Assembly (NCBI GenBank): GCA_959347315.1
Contig: OY365810.1
Span: forward strand, 13,047,597 to 13,111,596
Direction of reading: 5' to 3'
Origin: Bimastos eiseni
Lineage: Eukaryota; Annelida; Clitellata; Crassiclitellata; Lumbricidae
Length of the DNA stretch: 64,000 nt
Shown here piece by piece: positions 45,576-57,743 of this stretch (position 1 is its first letter; every line of letters starts with the position of its first letter). Under the pieces are notes generated by a model. The model saw only the letters and a program-made list of their open reading frames with translations, did no database searches and had not been told where the DNA came from. The translations under genes and the position numbers were made by a program.

Positions 45576-46531
45576 CAGTGCCGCATTAACCATGTTGCAA
45601 ATGTTTCAATTGAAACGGGCCTACCCGCAAATTTGACATATTAATGGTCTACTGTCAAATTGACAACGAATTAACGAATTGACAATTTGTTGGCTAAAAT
45701 AGAATATAGAATACAGCACCTAGGCTAGAATTGGCATATAATAAAAAAAATCTTTTTTGCTCGATTTGAGAGTTGGGTCTATAGTTACACATTTGACACT
45801 CTTTGTTTGCAAAAGTGGGACTGTTGTTATATTAATCAAGTATCTAAAATGTCAATGCAGGATATATGCCTATATATAATAACAGTTAGTAGCTACAGAA
45901 AATTAGTTAACAATGAAGAAATTTGAATCTGACGCACAGAAGCGCCATAAGAAACTTCTTTTTGAAAATGCAGCAGAATATCAACGTGGCCCAATCGATC
46001 AATTTGCTAAAAGATCCAAACCTTGTAGTGGTTCCATGGAAAACAAAGGTGATGTGATATTGATAAATTATTTCTAAAAGAACTTCGATCATTACCGACA
46101 AGGAAAACACCACTGCAATTGCTAAGTCGTTCACAGCTTTGATTTTCAAGATATTATTGATTCTTTCAAAATCCCGTCGTCGAAATTATTAAGATTTATA
46201 TAGAGCACAGAGTAAGTAAAATGTAGTCTACGCGCTGAACCACCTTTCAAGTAAACTTTAATTAAACTGTGATTAGGTTAACAATTAGACTATCTGCTAC
46301 AATACGAGCTTGATATGCAAGTAACACACGATAAAAAATTATAGTATATTGATAATTATTGTTGACTTTCTAAGTTTTGTCTATTGTAAACATTTATCGA
46401 CTACATGTAAAAAAACTGCCATTTAGACGAATAGAGTTATACTTACATTATTTCATGTTTCTTTTGGCAAGCATCTAAGTGGCCTCCACTTTATTTTTGA
46501 AACGGGCTGACAAAAGCTTAATACGGCTCTG
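45576..46531 (+). mobile_element. hAT-like transposon remnant with terminal inverted repeats
   Basis: The left end reads CAGTGCCGCATTAAC and the right end, reverse complemented, CAGAGCCGTATTAAG, a shared CAGNGCCGNATTAA terminus of the kind seen in hAT elements. The 8-bp flanks (CTTATAAT and CACTAATG) are not identical, so the target duplication is decayed or misjudged. Inside, 45913-46077 encodes 54 residues beginning MKKFESDAQKRHKKLLFENA with DQFAKR, resembling the N-terminal end of ZMYM1/hAT-type transposase proteins. The rest of a transposase is absent, so it is non-autonomous. Confidence 0.6.
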
Positions 46532-46829
46532 CACTAATGCCACCAGTTAGCGCCTTGCTACTAAAGGCAGAGAAGGTCATAATTAATCATACTTCAACGG
46601 CGAGATACAGATCACAACTTGGTCATTGTGATGGCCTAGATTTATTCCTTTTTTAATTTAAATTTTCATCAAGAGGAAAAAGCTTATTTGGTTGAGTGGA
46701 AATAAAGAGGGATTGCTAGCTTGAGAATTAAAAACGAAGATATAAAAAATGAGGTTTGCAGATGACCAGAACATGGTGTCACGAAGCCGGTAACGTTTAC
46801 AGACAATGATGGATTAAAGACACACAATA

Positions 46830-47060
46830 AGGAGGAGACATCTGAAATTGATTGGGCAAACGCCGAGAGGAGAATAGCTACTAAGAACGGTTAGAGAAGG
46901 ACAACTGAAGGAAGGGGAGGCAGACAAGAGAAAGGTAAGACAGATGATCCTGGATTGGATGATGAGAGGCGGATATGGAAAGATTAAAGAAGAAGCCTAA
47001 CAGCTAGAGGAGTGACATATGAACCTGTCGAAAAGGCAGTGAACCATAAGAAGATCACAT
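46830..47060 (+). mobile_element. RTE-like LINE 3' end, second copy
   Basis: Plus-strand reading gives KVRQMILDWMMRGGYGKIKE and HMNLSKRQ or YEPVEKAV in adjacent frames, matching the LINE ending at 13640-13940. It is frame-broken. About 100 bases downstream starts a 15-bp GAT-rich array. Confidence 0.5.
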
Positions 47061-47160
47061 GCATAATAAAAACAATGATAATTGTTAATATAGAGTAAGC
47101 GATAATTATGATGCTGCTGCTGGTGCATGACAATGACGATGATCGTGATAATAGTTGAAA

Positions 47161-47560
47161 TGACCGCGATTTTGATAATGATGAAGATGATAATGATGAA
47201 GATGATAATGATGAAGATGATAATGATGAAGATGATAATGATGAAGATGATAATGATGAAGATGATAATGATGAAGATGATAATGATGAAGATGATAATT
47301 ATGAAGATGATAATGATGAAGATGATAATGATGAAGATGATAATGATGAAGATGATAATGATGAAGATGATAATGATGAAGATGATAATTATGAAGATGA
47401 TAATGATGAAGATGATAATTATGAAGATGATAATGATGAAGATGATAATTATGAAGATGATAATGATGAAGATGATAATGATGAAGATGATAATGATGAA
47501 GATGATAATGATGAAGATGATAATGATGAAGATGACAATGATGAAGATGATAATGATGGT
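47161..47560. repeat. 15-bp minisatellite, about 26 copies
   Basis: GATGAAGATGATAAT repeats almost perfectly with occasional T-for-G changes in every second or third unit. It reads as MIMMK on the plus strand and HYHLH on the minus strand, giving false frames of 177-194 residues. Confidence 0.95.
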
Positions 47561-47699
47561 GGTGGTGATGGTGATGATGACGATTACGGTGATGATGTTG
47601 AATCATTTCTTTATCTTGCTTAAGCTTCTCCATTTTCAATCGGACGATAAAATGGAAGAGGTATGTGGAACAAAAATTACAACGGAAAAGAAGAAACCC

Positions 47700-48080
47700 G
47701 ACGACGAGTAGGAGAATGTTGTCTTGAAGAGGAAAGAGAAAATTACAACAAAGTGGTAGAATGAGGAAGAAGGGCTAATGGTAAGGCAGAAGGTAAAACG
47801 AAGTGTAAAAGAATAATACAAGAAGAAGACGGTGGCAAGAGGAAAAAGCGGTGGCATGAAGATGGATGAAGAGGCGGCAATGGGACATTTGAGGTTGCAA
47901 GGAGAAGGAAATGCTGGCAAGGAGAAGGGAGTGATGGTAAGGAGAAGGAAGCGGTGGAAAGGAGTAGGAAGCGGTGGCACGGAAAAAGAATAGGCGGCGG
48001 CAAGAAGGAGGAAGCGAGGAAGGAGGAAGCGATGGCAAGTAGGAGGGGTCGGTGGCAAGGGGAAGGAAGCGGTGAAGAAG
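47700..48080. repeat. Purine-rich GGAAG/GGCAA degenerate repeat
   Basis: The plus strand is built of GTGGCAAGGAGAAGGAAGCG-type units of roughly 20-30 bp with poor order. Minus-strand frames rich in Pro, Ser and Phe are artefacts. Confidence 0.7.
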
Positions 48081-48639
48081 GAGGTGTACGTCATTGTTTG
48101 TATAATTGCGTCGTCGTTGTCAGGCGCTGTTTCTAACGATTCGTTTCGACCGTTCCTGGACCACGTGACTGTTCTGCTGTCAGTGGCTCCCTCTGGTGGT
48201 CGATAACGTCAGCGGATAAAAAAAATACGAACTAATTCAGGCGTCTAATGGGTGATTAGGTGCAATAATGGAAGCGCACTGGTCCTGTCATGCACGATCT
48301 TCCGAGTACAGACCTATTCTTGTGCTCTCAATTGGCCACTTCCTGTTTGGCGGAGGGGCGAAGGTAGGGACGTGGGTCGTCAGCAGATAGGGGTACTTTC
48401 ATGCTGAGGGAAGACGATCAACCTGTATGGACATGCATCTGTTTACTTGGATTTTTATGGATTATGAGACCTAAGTCTAGCTGGGACACAGTTCAGACTC
48501 AATGCTCGGCTAAACGGACGGGGACAATTTTCATGCGCACCCTGATTCCCATGGCAGGCGACCATGTCCCCTCCTTCTCTAGTACTGTTCCGCCCTTTTT
48601 TCGTCCTCCATTCATCAATTCATCCGTCCGTTCTTTGCT

Positions 48640-48900
48640 TCCTCATTCTCTCTCTCTCACTTCCTCGGTCCTCCCTTCTTCTCTGTCTCTGTTTTTTCTT
48701 TCTGTCTGTCTATCTCACTACATCTCTGTATTTCTACCTCTCTCTCACTCTCTGTCTCTGTCTCTCTCTCTCTCTCTCTCGCACTCTGTCTCTCTATTCC
48801 AATGTCTCTTTGTCTCTCTTTGTCTCAACCTAATTAACGTCCTCTCTCTTACTATCTCTCTCCGTATCTCTCCGTGTCTCTCTGTCTATCTCTACGGATT
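48640..48900. repeat. CT-rich microsatellite
   Basis: Runs of TCTC and TCTG dominate the plus strand. The Leu/Ser-rich frame across it (48401-49075) is not convincing as a gene. Confidence 0.85.
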
Positions 48901-49599
48901 CCTCTGTCCCACTCTGCTTAAGGCAAGACCGGTCTTCGGTCAAGTCATAATTAGCATCACTGATCAATACGAGCTGTGCTGCGCAGACCGTGCCAACAGG
49001 CAGGTACAGATACGGAGACGGAGACAGAGCGACATAGAGACGGAGGCAGAGCCATTTACAGATACGAAGACGTAGAAACAGTGGCAGGGATATAGCGACG
49101 CAAACAGAGATACGGACAAAGGTTAGTGGTCTTCCTTGCTACTTGTGAAAGTAGCTTTAGATCCAAAGTCATTCTGGTTGCTAGGCATTGCACAACAACA
49201 GCGGAGTCAACAATAAGAGCAGCAATAACAACAAATCAACAAGCTCTTAAAATGCATTCCACTGTAAGCGGAGGATCTCCAAATAGCACAGCAATCAGGG
49301 TGGCATCAAATAATATTTGCAACTGATCTGAATCACAATGAATCAAGTTATCCGTTAGATCAATTTTTCTAATTATAGGCTTTCTCGTGAAATGAGACCT
49401 GAATTATTTAGATCAGCATCATCGGGCTAATTCTCTAGAAAAACTCGCGTTACATTAAAAATTACTATCCAACCGTGACCCACGTGTACCCTGCATCAGT
49501 TCTGACCAATTATTTATGTCTTTTGATCATCTGAGTTGACCGCTGTTCCGCCGATGACTCTAAAACCATTGTTATATAGTGACAGTTAAATGTGAGCTG

Positions 49600-50460
49600 T
49601 GTATATACTCCTGCTTCGTGTCTGGATTTTAAGAAGGCTTTCGACACGGTTGGGCAATTAGTCTCTATGCCTAAGCCCGAATAATTTTGATAACTGGGCA
49701 CTTGCTTGACTGAATGCATTGTACAACGTTTTGTGGTATAATTTCTTCATACAGGTACAACTACATAAATGCAGGCATCAATCAAAGGTCTGATCTCGGG
49801 ACGGACAATTTCTCTAATAGTAATTTCTGGATTAAAACCGCTCTATGTGGACAGTAATATTTTTCGAATATGCAGATGACTCGTATCTTTCGATTTCAGT
49901 TTATAATATATTTTCACTTCCGACGCAGAGCTAAACCACATCTTGTTAAAGGTCGTTAAATGTCAGACAAACGCAGCAACCTTCGCCTTACTCATAGCAA
50001 GTAATAATTATGAGGTTATAAAAAGGTCACATGCAACAACATTTTGGATCCGTTTCTCTCCCATAATGGACTCAGTCGGATAGCAGTAATCAAGGTTCTG
50101 CACATATATTGGATATACATGTATGTTGAAAATAGTTCTTTTTCGCACTTCACCCCATGGTGGCGTATGGCTCATCTGGTTTCCTATTTCATGATGTCGT
50201 CCGCTCTACCGCAGTGGGACTTACTCTGTACCCATATCCTGTCTCGTAACGCTTTACAAATGAGGGCGACACTGCCGGAAACTGTTCAGAAACTCACACG
50301 ATAGAGGCTTATGCTGGCTAACACCACTTCATTGGACATCCTATGTTCCAAGGCAGATAAAACCCGTTTCTTTTCTGCCATCAGCAATCCTGTGCGTGTC
50401 CTGCATGACCTACTCCGACCTCAACGGGTTATCACATACCCATAACGCCTCTCTTATATA
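49600..50460 (+). mobile_element. Decayed LINE reverse transcriptase fragment
   Basis: Plus-strand frames give CLDFKKAFDTV near 49616 and YADDSYLSI at 49869-49895, the palm motifs of a non-LTR reverse transcriptase. Further downstream a remnant of the post-RT region reads with stops (for example around 50330-50440). Many stops and frame changes show it is old and inactive. Confidence 0.65.
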
Positions 50461-50999
50461 AGCTAGAAATATCACATAGCGATTCGTTGACTGGAAATAG
50501 ATTTATAGGATGCTGTATAAATGACTTGCGACACTATAATTTCATTTCAATCATAAGCTAAATTATTTCATGAGTATTCTTAATGACGGTAATAAATTGC
50601 ATGCATTATATAATTGTGTCCTACTGCATATTCAACTACGCGATGGGAATGGAATACTAATGAATATACTAACCTACTTACTTTAACAGCAGCAACAGTA
50701 ATAACAGAAACAGCCGCAGCAGCAGTAACTGTGTCGATAGTAGGGAATTATTTTTCGCAGGTCGTGTAAGGATGAGACGAGAAAGTGCGGCAACAAGGAA
50801 ACTCTCATAGCACTGTGGATTAAACTTCGTTTGAGCACTATTTGAAGCAAAATATTCTTCATAAACGGGCTCTATATAAATTATTCTCGTTTGCATTACA
50901 CTCGGTTATCTCGCCTCACTAGATTGATTTTAAAAAGGCAAATTTATCTTAGACGAATTCTTTTTCCTGTTAACTGTTCAAAGGTTAGTTTGTCCTCAC

Positions 51000-51470
51000 A
51001 TGAAGTATTATTTGTCATATGAATTATTTTATTCTCAAATGAAATCTTTCCTTCAATTCATTCTCAATTGATGAATCACGAAGCTCTCTTATGAACTTCT
51101 TTCGGAAGGAGTCAATCGTCAGGTGAAGCAATTGTCAGGTGAATTAAATGCCAGGTAAATTACTTCCCAAATTAGTTCGTTCTCTGGCGAAACAAATCTT
51201 GACCGGAATTTATTCTGAGACGAATAACATGATTATATAATGACCTAAAAATTATTATCCGGTTAAATAAGTATATAAATAAATGTGATTTCTTTGTGAA
51301 TTATTCGATTTTATTGTGAATCTATCGAATTTATTCTAAAACGACTTAATTATCACGTGGATTAATTCTCAAAGTAAGCAATTATAAGATGGATCTATCT
51401 TCAGATGAATTTAATATAAGTTTAATCCTTGTCCAGACGAATTCTCTGGTGAATGATGTTTCACCGTAGC
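51000..51470. repeat. Highly decayed tandem repeat
   Basis: Variants of a roughly 20-25-bp motif resembling TTCTCAGGTGAATTA recur across 470 bp (for example ATTGTCAGGTGAATTA, TGCCAGGTAAATTA, ATTCTCTGGTGAATGA). No gene is seen. Confidence 0.55.
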
Positions 51471-51799
51471 CCCTAGCCTAACGAACTGTTGTTCTTCCAT
51501 GTCATGATCTAAAGAATGCGTGCTGCTTGCGTATAAAAACGTGCTTGCATTGAGATTAGGATTATCCAGAAATCAGCCGTAACCCAAGCCATTCTTCAAG
51601 CATCATTGCAGAATTCCCTTCCACTAGTTTCCTAGATCGTCCTTTTGTAACTTATGAAACGTAAGCACCACTTAATCTCTTGTCATCCATCTGGATCATT
51701 TTGTTATCGATCGAAATGTTTCCTACATGCCAACAGTTCAGCAGAGCTATGGCAGCATTTGACAGATGGTCAAGTCTCGCAAGGGATTACTCGAAAGGT

Positions 51800-52228
51800 C
51801 CGCCGACAGCATTCAGGGCCCCTAGGCAGAGCAGTCACAGAAATCCGGGCCCCAGGCAGAGCAATCACATAAATACGGGCCTCCAGGCAGAGCAGTCATA
51901 TAAATACGGGCCCCAGGCAGAGCAATCACATAGATATGGGCCTCCAGGCAGAGCAGTCATATAAATACGGGCCTCAGGCAAAGCAATCACATAAATATGG
52001 GCCCCAGGCAAAGCAATCACATAGATATGGGCCTCCAGGCAGAGCAGTCATATAAATACGGGCCCCAGGCGGAGCAATCACATAGATATGGGCCCCAGGC
52101 AGAGCAATCACATAATAAGGGCCCTAGGCAAAGCAATCACATAAATATGGACCATAGGCAGAGCAATCACATAAATATGGGCTCCAGGCAGAGCAGTTGC
52201 ATAAATACGGATCCCAGGCAGAGCAGTC
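51800..52228. repeat. 30-31-bp minisatellite, about 14 copies
   Basis: Units read CAGGCAGAGCAATCACATAA plus AT(A/G)CGGGCCCC with small changes. At 30 bp it keeps frame and encodes a decapeptide-like QAEQSHKYGP repeat on the plus strand and a Cys/Trp-rich one on the minus strand; this is not evidence of a gene. Confidence 0.95.
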
Positions 52229-52354
52229 CCTGGCCTCTAAACGATCCTTAGGCTCCATAAGAAAAATATGATCAGGTCCGACCCAGGCCCTATGTAAAAA
52301 GGAAGGGCCCTGGTCATTTGCCCCTCTGTTCCCCTCTCGGGGGTGGAGACTGGT

Positions 52355-52560
52355 GCTCAATGGTGTAGTGCTTGCATGTGTATATATACCGATCGAGAGG
52401 CAGGAGATTCAAATCCCAGCCAAGGCAGAAATCTCGCTTGCCAGTTCCGCTCCACCTGCGTCCTCTGGCTACTTCAACTGTGGGCACACTGTTGGTGAAT
52501 GAGATGAAACCTTCATATGCCGAGGCTAAGAAAGTCAAGTCTACACGCAATGTCAAGTCA
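52355..52560 (+). mobile_element. tRNA-derived SINE, family B, second copy
   Basis: CAATGGTGTAGTGCTTGC and GAGATTCAAATCCCAGC are the A- and B-box-like motifs. The body has CCGCTCCACCTGCGTCC and a 3' segment CATATGCCGAGGCTAAGAAA shared with 36790-36985. Confidence 0.65.
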
Positions 52561-52579
52561 TCGCACTTTAATTATTATT

Positions 52580-53440
52580 GAAATCATTGCATTATCAACA
52601 TGTTTTCCCCTTCAGTCAAATATATTTTTTATATTAAGAACTCAATATTCAAATGTACATGAGCATTTTTATCTTCCTACTTTGAAGTTGTAGTGCGGAT
52701 GGGAATACACCCCATGTGGACTGGAGACACCTGGTGGGGATGGCTGGAAATGGGGTGAGGTTGGAGATATATAAGCACGTGTCACAGTAGTGGTGATAGT
52801 GCCCGTTCTGGCACATTTGCCCTTTGCCCTGTCACCTGACTGCCAATGACGTCATCCATTGTCTTCTGTGACCTGTACTTTGTATGTAGGTCATGACCCC
52901 TAGAATTTGTATGCTGGCTAAACCTAATTTCCTTTGTTTGAGGCCATTATAACCTTAGGCTGGGAAATAGTGCACGCCTAGCTGACTGGAGTGGAAGCCA
53001 GTGCAGCACTCCTATTGAGTGAAGTAACCCTGGACTGTAGCTCAACAGGCCTACACAACCCTAGAATGAAGGCAGCGCGCCACCCATTAACAATGGAAAA
53101 TGGCATCTGTGCCCTAACAGCAGGTAACCTTTGCACTGGGCATCTGGCGCTCTATCAGTAGCCATTGTATACATCATCTGTCAACGGCCTACCAAACATC
53201 CATTGTTCTTCCAGCGCAGCCAATCTTTGTACTGTGCTTATCTCAATGACCTTTGTCCATTCTACAGTAGTGAGGTTGGTAGCTGTTTTGAGTCGACCTT
53301 TGTCATGAAGTTGACATATAATGACAGATGTATTAGTTTTACGCTAAATACACGTGCTCTAACCCTAGAATGGCGGCGGCAACCATACCCTTAGGCAAGG
53401 GGCTATGCCAACCCTAAATTTCCATTCTTTTGAACATATG
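52580..53440. other. Intergenic stretch with CRE-like TGACGTCA
   Basis: It contains GATATATAAGC near 52766 and a TGACGTCA palindrome at about 52848, which could be promoter elements, but no coding exon follows that I can support. CCCTAGAATG recurs at about 53060 and 53362. Confidence 0.3.
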
Positions 53441-53817
53441 ATTAATAATTATAAAAATAATAATAAGAAGAATCTTACAATTTAATAACAAAAAATAGTT
53501 AAATTAATATAAATTAATAAAAATAACAATAAAAATAAAAAATAAAAAATAAATAATAAAATTAATAAAAATTAGTAATAATTATGATGATAATATTAAT
53601 AAAATCTCTGAATATTTCAAAGTTTTTTAGAATTAATGCATCTTGAATATTTGGTATGCGGAGGGATTTTGTAGAATTGGAGCGAATGCAACAAACAATG
53701 CATAATGGAAAACTACAAGTTTTAGATGTGATAGTGGTTGATTATCTGTGAGCGATGCATAAATTTAGGAATTTTCGTGCAATAAGCCAAAAGCTTTAAA
53801 TTTGATACATTGCAAGC

Positions 53818-54200
53818 TTAAGGAATTGTGTGTAGGAATTGTAGTTTGAAGTTGGAGTTTAAGCAGTTGTTAGAATGAATAGGATGTGAAATTGTATAAA
53901 ACAGAAATTTGATGCACTGAAGTTGTTGCGCATTGGAGTTTGGTGCTGAAGTTGAAGGAATTGTTAGGTTAATGTGGATGTAAAAAGTATATGAAACAGA
54001 AATTTGGTGCATTGAACTGTTGCGTATTGGAGCTTGGTGTTGGAGTTGAAGGAATTGTTAGATTAAAGTGACTTTAAAAAGTATGTGAAACAGAAATTTG
54101 GTACAGGGAAGCTGTTGTGTATAGGAGTTTGGTGTTGAAGTTTAAGGAATTCTTGGATTGCATAGGATGTTAAAAATGTATGAAAATGTTGAAATCGGTA
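53818..54200. repeat. About 95-bp tandem repeat, about 4 copies
   Basis: ACAGAAATTTG(A/G)TGC recurs at 53901, 53996 and 54090, with TTGGAGTTTGGTG and GAAGGAATTGTTAG in between. Copies diverge by perhaps 15-20 percent. Confidence 0.85.
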
Positions 54201-54359
54201 GTTTGATGCATTGAACCTCTTGAATAATGAAGTTCGTTTTCGAAGCTTAAGAATTTGTTGAACTGAAGAAGATATAAAAACATAGGTATAGACCTATGTA
54301 GGGAATTGAAGTTTGAGGCATTTAAATTATTATGTATTGGAGTTTGGTGTTGCAGTTGA

Positions 54360-54750
54360 AGCTATTGTTAGATTAAGTAAGTGAGTAAGAAAACCAGTGG
54401 TTGGAATGTAAGAAAAGCCCATGGATGGAATATACCAAACAAAAGCATGTGGTGAGTACGTAAGTAAGTAAGCAAGAAAACCAATGTTTGGAATGTAAGA
54501 AAAGCCGATGGCCAGAATACGGCCAAACACATACCGAAGTAAGTTAGTAAGAAAGCCGAAAGCAACAGATGCATGCATTTAATAAGTATGAGAAAAGCCT
54601 GACCGGAAGAATATTCCAAACAAATGCATTTAATGAGTAAGTAGGAAAGCCGATGGCGAAAAATCCATTGATAAGTAAGTAAGTAAGCAATCCAATAGTT
54701 GGAATACATCGAACAAATACATTTGATAACCAAGTAAGTAAGTTGATGGA
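54360..54750. repeat. Degenerate tandem repeat built on GTAAGTAAG and GGAATGTAAGAAAAGCC
   Basis: Segments of about 110-130 bp with GTAAGTAAG, TTGGAATGTAAGAAAAGCC and CCAAACA(A)A(A/T)GCAT recur at least three times. Confidence 0.75.
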
Positions 54751-54769
54751 AAATTCGAGTGAAAGAATG

Positions 54770-54885
54770 AAAGAGATGGGTAAGGGGAGGAAGAGAGAGG
54801 GAGGGATGGAATGAAAGAAAGAGAGGAAGAGAAGGAGTGGGAGTGGGGATAAAGAGAGAGAGTGAAAGAGAGAGAGGGAGTTAAT

Positions 54886-54917
<32 letters not shown>

Positions 54918-55045
54918 AAGAGAGAGAGATATAGGAATGGAAAGAAAGGGAGAGAAATGGAGAGGGAGAGGAAGAGGTTGAGAGTGAAAGAGAGTGAGAG
55001 AAGGAGAGAGGGGTGAGGGAAGGAAGGCAGAGAGAATGAGAGAGA
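54770..55045. repeat. (GA)n-rich purine tract
   Basis: The plus strand is nearly all purine with GAGAGA, GAAAGA and GGGAGA runs. Confidence 0.9.
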
Positions 55046-55084
55046 GGAATTTAGATTTCAATAAAATGTGATGACTTTGCATTT

Positions 55085-57400
55085 TAATATTTGCCGATTG
55101 TGATGTATCGAATTCTTGAAAGATTACTAAGTAAATGGTTAACAGTCGTAAACGAAATAAATGAAAGTAGCATTTGCATCTAATGTATTTTGAAATGCAA
55201 ACGACATGGATGAGTTATAATGATGCCTACACAAGTAGGTCTAAACGCACGTAATGCAACAGTGTAGTCCTAAATCATAATAATACGTCTAGGGCCTATA
55301 TCTGAGCAGTGAATCGACTTTTGTGTAGTGGAGAGCATATATTTATACTGTAGCAGTTGGGAGTCGCTGTTATAATTAGCTTGACGTTGTCCACGATGGA
55401 CCCCAATGTAACTGTGGAGCGACATCTATTAAGCGAATTAGCGTCTTATCAATCCGTCTTTGTCATTGTCAGAGTCTAATAGCCTGTGATCAATGGCTTC
55501 GTCCCTCGTAACTGCGTCGGCGATGTCTTGGCCTCAATTGATTCTCTGGTTTATTGATTCTTCTAACTGTTTAGAGCTGAAACATAAATTCTCACTGTCC
55601 TCTGTCATTAACTCATTTCCTGTTTCATAGTCAATCCCCGTAAACCAACCAATCAAAAGCTTTTTTACAGTAAGAATTACTTCTGTGTATAAAATACAAC
55701 CTATTTATAACCTTTCAAAAGGTCGTTGAGGGGGTTTCAGTTATACGCTATGAACCAAGTCTTAGCTCATAATGTAACTGTTACCTTGCGATACATCCTG
55801 GATAAATTTTCGTAGCCTGCATTCAGATACCTCTGTTTGAAGGCCACACTGCTGAACACTACCGCTCACTAATAAACAGGCGATGGAAAGCATTACACGC
55901 AGTCTTAAAAATACTGCTGTAACTAATGTTTGTAAGAGATTTAGTCTGCTTGGGACCGCAATTGAAATTCTCAGAGACTGTTTTAGCCAGGCTGGGATTT
56001 TCTGGTCCATTGAACAGTCAGTTTGCTAGTTTTCTCGACATGTGGTATGCAATTCCAGCAACGAACTATAATAGCGCCTTCCTGAATGATGCAAAATGTC
56101 ATAAAAAAATTCACATCAGTCAGCAAAAGCACGCAATCATGAAACTCAAATTCCTGATCTGCAGATCTAAGGTCTAGCGCAGAGTATCAGCTCAACTCAC
56201 GAGCTTTGGCAATCAAAGAAGACTTAGCTTGAAGAAGAACCAGCGACATACTGACGCACACGCACACCCACTAACACACATACACGCATGCACACACACT
56301 CACATGGATTCCTATTCAGAATTGAAAGATGACTCTATAATCGAAGTTCCTGAACCGAGCTCCGTCGAATGGAACCTCATTGGTAGGTTTATAATAGTGA
56401 CACTGACGAAGCAACGTCCGGAGCTCATCGGTCCATTGAGTGGTCGGTCTCTGCAGAGAGACGGTCTCTGTCGCCTCCACTACCGTATGGTCAAAGACCC
56501 CTGCACCACGAGGAAAATTACTCTACTACAGGAGGTATACGTATATCCGCACCTGTCAGGTCCACCCTTTCCCATGCAGTCGCGTGAGCAAAGATTTGCG
56601 CCCGGGCGTCCGAAATCATTGTTGGAAAGTAGTGACGAGTCAGCCGTACAAACTCAGCCACAGGAATCTTCTGACGCGTCATCAATTATCGCGCACTTTC
56701 GCGTTTAGACAAATTATCTGTCGAGGATGTCCCAGATGGAGTAGTAGGTATCTGAAAATTTCTGAAGGGCAAATCTACAGCTAAGCGGCCAGGGGTGATA
56801 GCTTATTCATGAGCGTTATAATCGAGACATTCGCCAACATCGCTTCGTGCACGGATCGCTAGTTAAGGCTGCCACTTAATGACATTTCCTAAATGCATTG
56901 TTTGCCTAATCCTCGAGCCTTGAAAACGCTGCAGTCCTGATTGTGTTGACGCGCGTAGCATACAAAACTATTAATCCGGTCCTGCAGTTGATAATGAGAA
57001 AATCCAACCACCTGCGGTCCTCATTGTGCGGTGCTGTATGCAGAATAAATGTTTTCGCAGGTGAAGCAGAAAGATTGAATCGAGTGCAAAGTGACGACAT
57101 GATAATAACGCCAATCAAAGCAAACGCCCGTCCCAAAATATAACCACAATTTATTAATTAGTATATTAAAACACAAAATTAAATAATTCACGAATTATTG
57201 GCTGTCAATCAAGCATATTTCAGATGTGCGCGCTTCGTGAGGGAGACGCATGTTCCTCGCTTCCGTTAGTGTACAATTGTACATTAAAGAGAGTGTTTTT
57301 TAAGTGTTTGCTTTTTGTCTTACTGCCTCTGTGGATGAGACTTCTGCTTCTCAGACATATACGACACGCGCATCAGAATGGTCATGGAAAAAGTCGTTTT
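55085..57400. other. Gene-poor region downstream of the receptor gene
   Basis: No exon with supporting splice sites was found. A 159-codon plus-strand frame at 56229-56708 has some protein-like composition in its second half (RRHxxMVKDPCTTRKI region) but no recognisable domain or splice context. Confidence 0.4.
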
Positions 57401-57401
57401 C

Positions 57402-57407
57402 TTTATT
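57402..57407 (-). terminator. Candidate polyadenylation signal of the serotonin-type receptor
   Basis: AATAAA reads on the minus strand about 340 bases downstream of the receptor stop codon, a normal distance for a 3' UTR. No transcript evidence is available. Confidence 0.35.
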
Positions 57408-57743
57408 GACACGTCTACCAAAGAAGACGCACTTTCTGTTGTCTCTTTTGGTCAACCCTTTTCCTGTCCGATTGACCACTTGCTCAGCTCTGCCACATAT
57501 TCATCTCCGAAACAATCTTTTCTCTAGTCAAAAATTGACCACCGGAAAATCTCCTCATATCACCTCAGAAAGATCTTATTTCTGTCCGATTCCAGCTTTA
57601 CTACTGACTTCTCGTTCTGTACCAGATACCATTGACCACTGACCAATTTCTCCTAGGTCAGTTTAGTTCCTGGACGTTCCCTTTCCTAGTTCGGTTGGTC
57701 GCCTCTTCTATGGTAGCCTCTCTCTCGCTGTCCATCCTTTCTC

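Noticed and set aside
47106..47711. Long opposing frames (177 and 194 codons) rich in MIMMK or HYHLH
   Set aside because: They arise entirely from the 15-bp minisatellite, whose period is a multiple of three.
48401..49075. 224-codon plus-strand frame
   Set aside because: Most of it is a CT-rich microsatellite; the first 60 codons show no recognisable domain.
52848..52856. CRE-like TGACGTCA as a promoter
   Set aside because: A single 8-base match with no downstream gene is not enough to call a promoter.
56229..56708. 159-codon plus-strand frame
   Set aside because: It begins in a CA-rich low-complexity stretch, has no recognisable domain and no splice or promoter support; kept only as a note.
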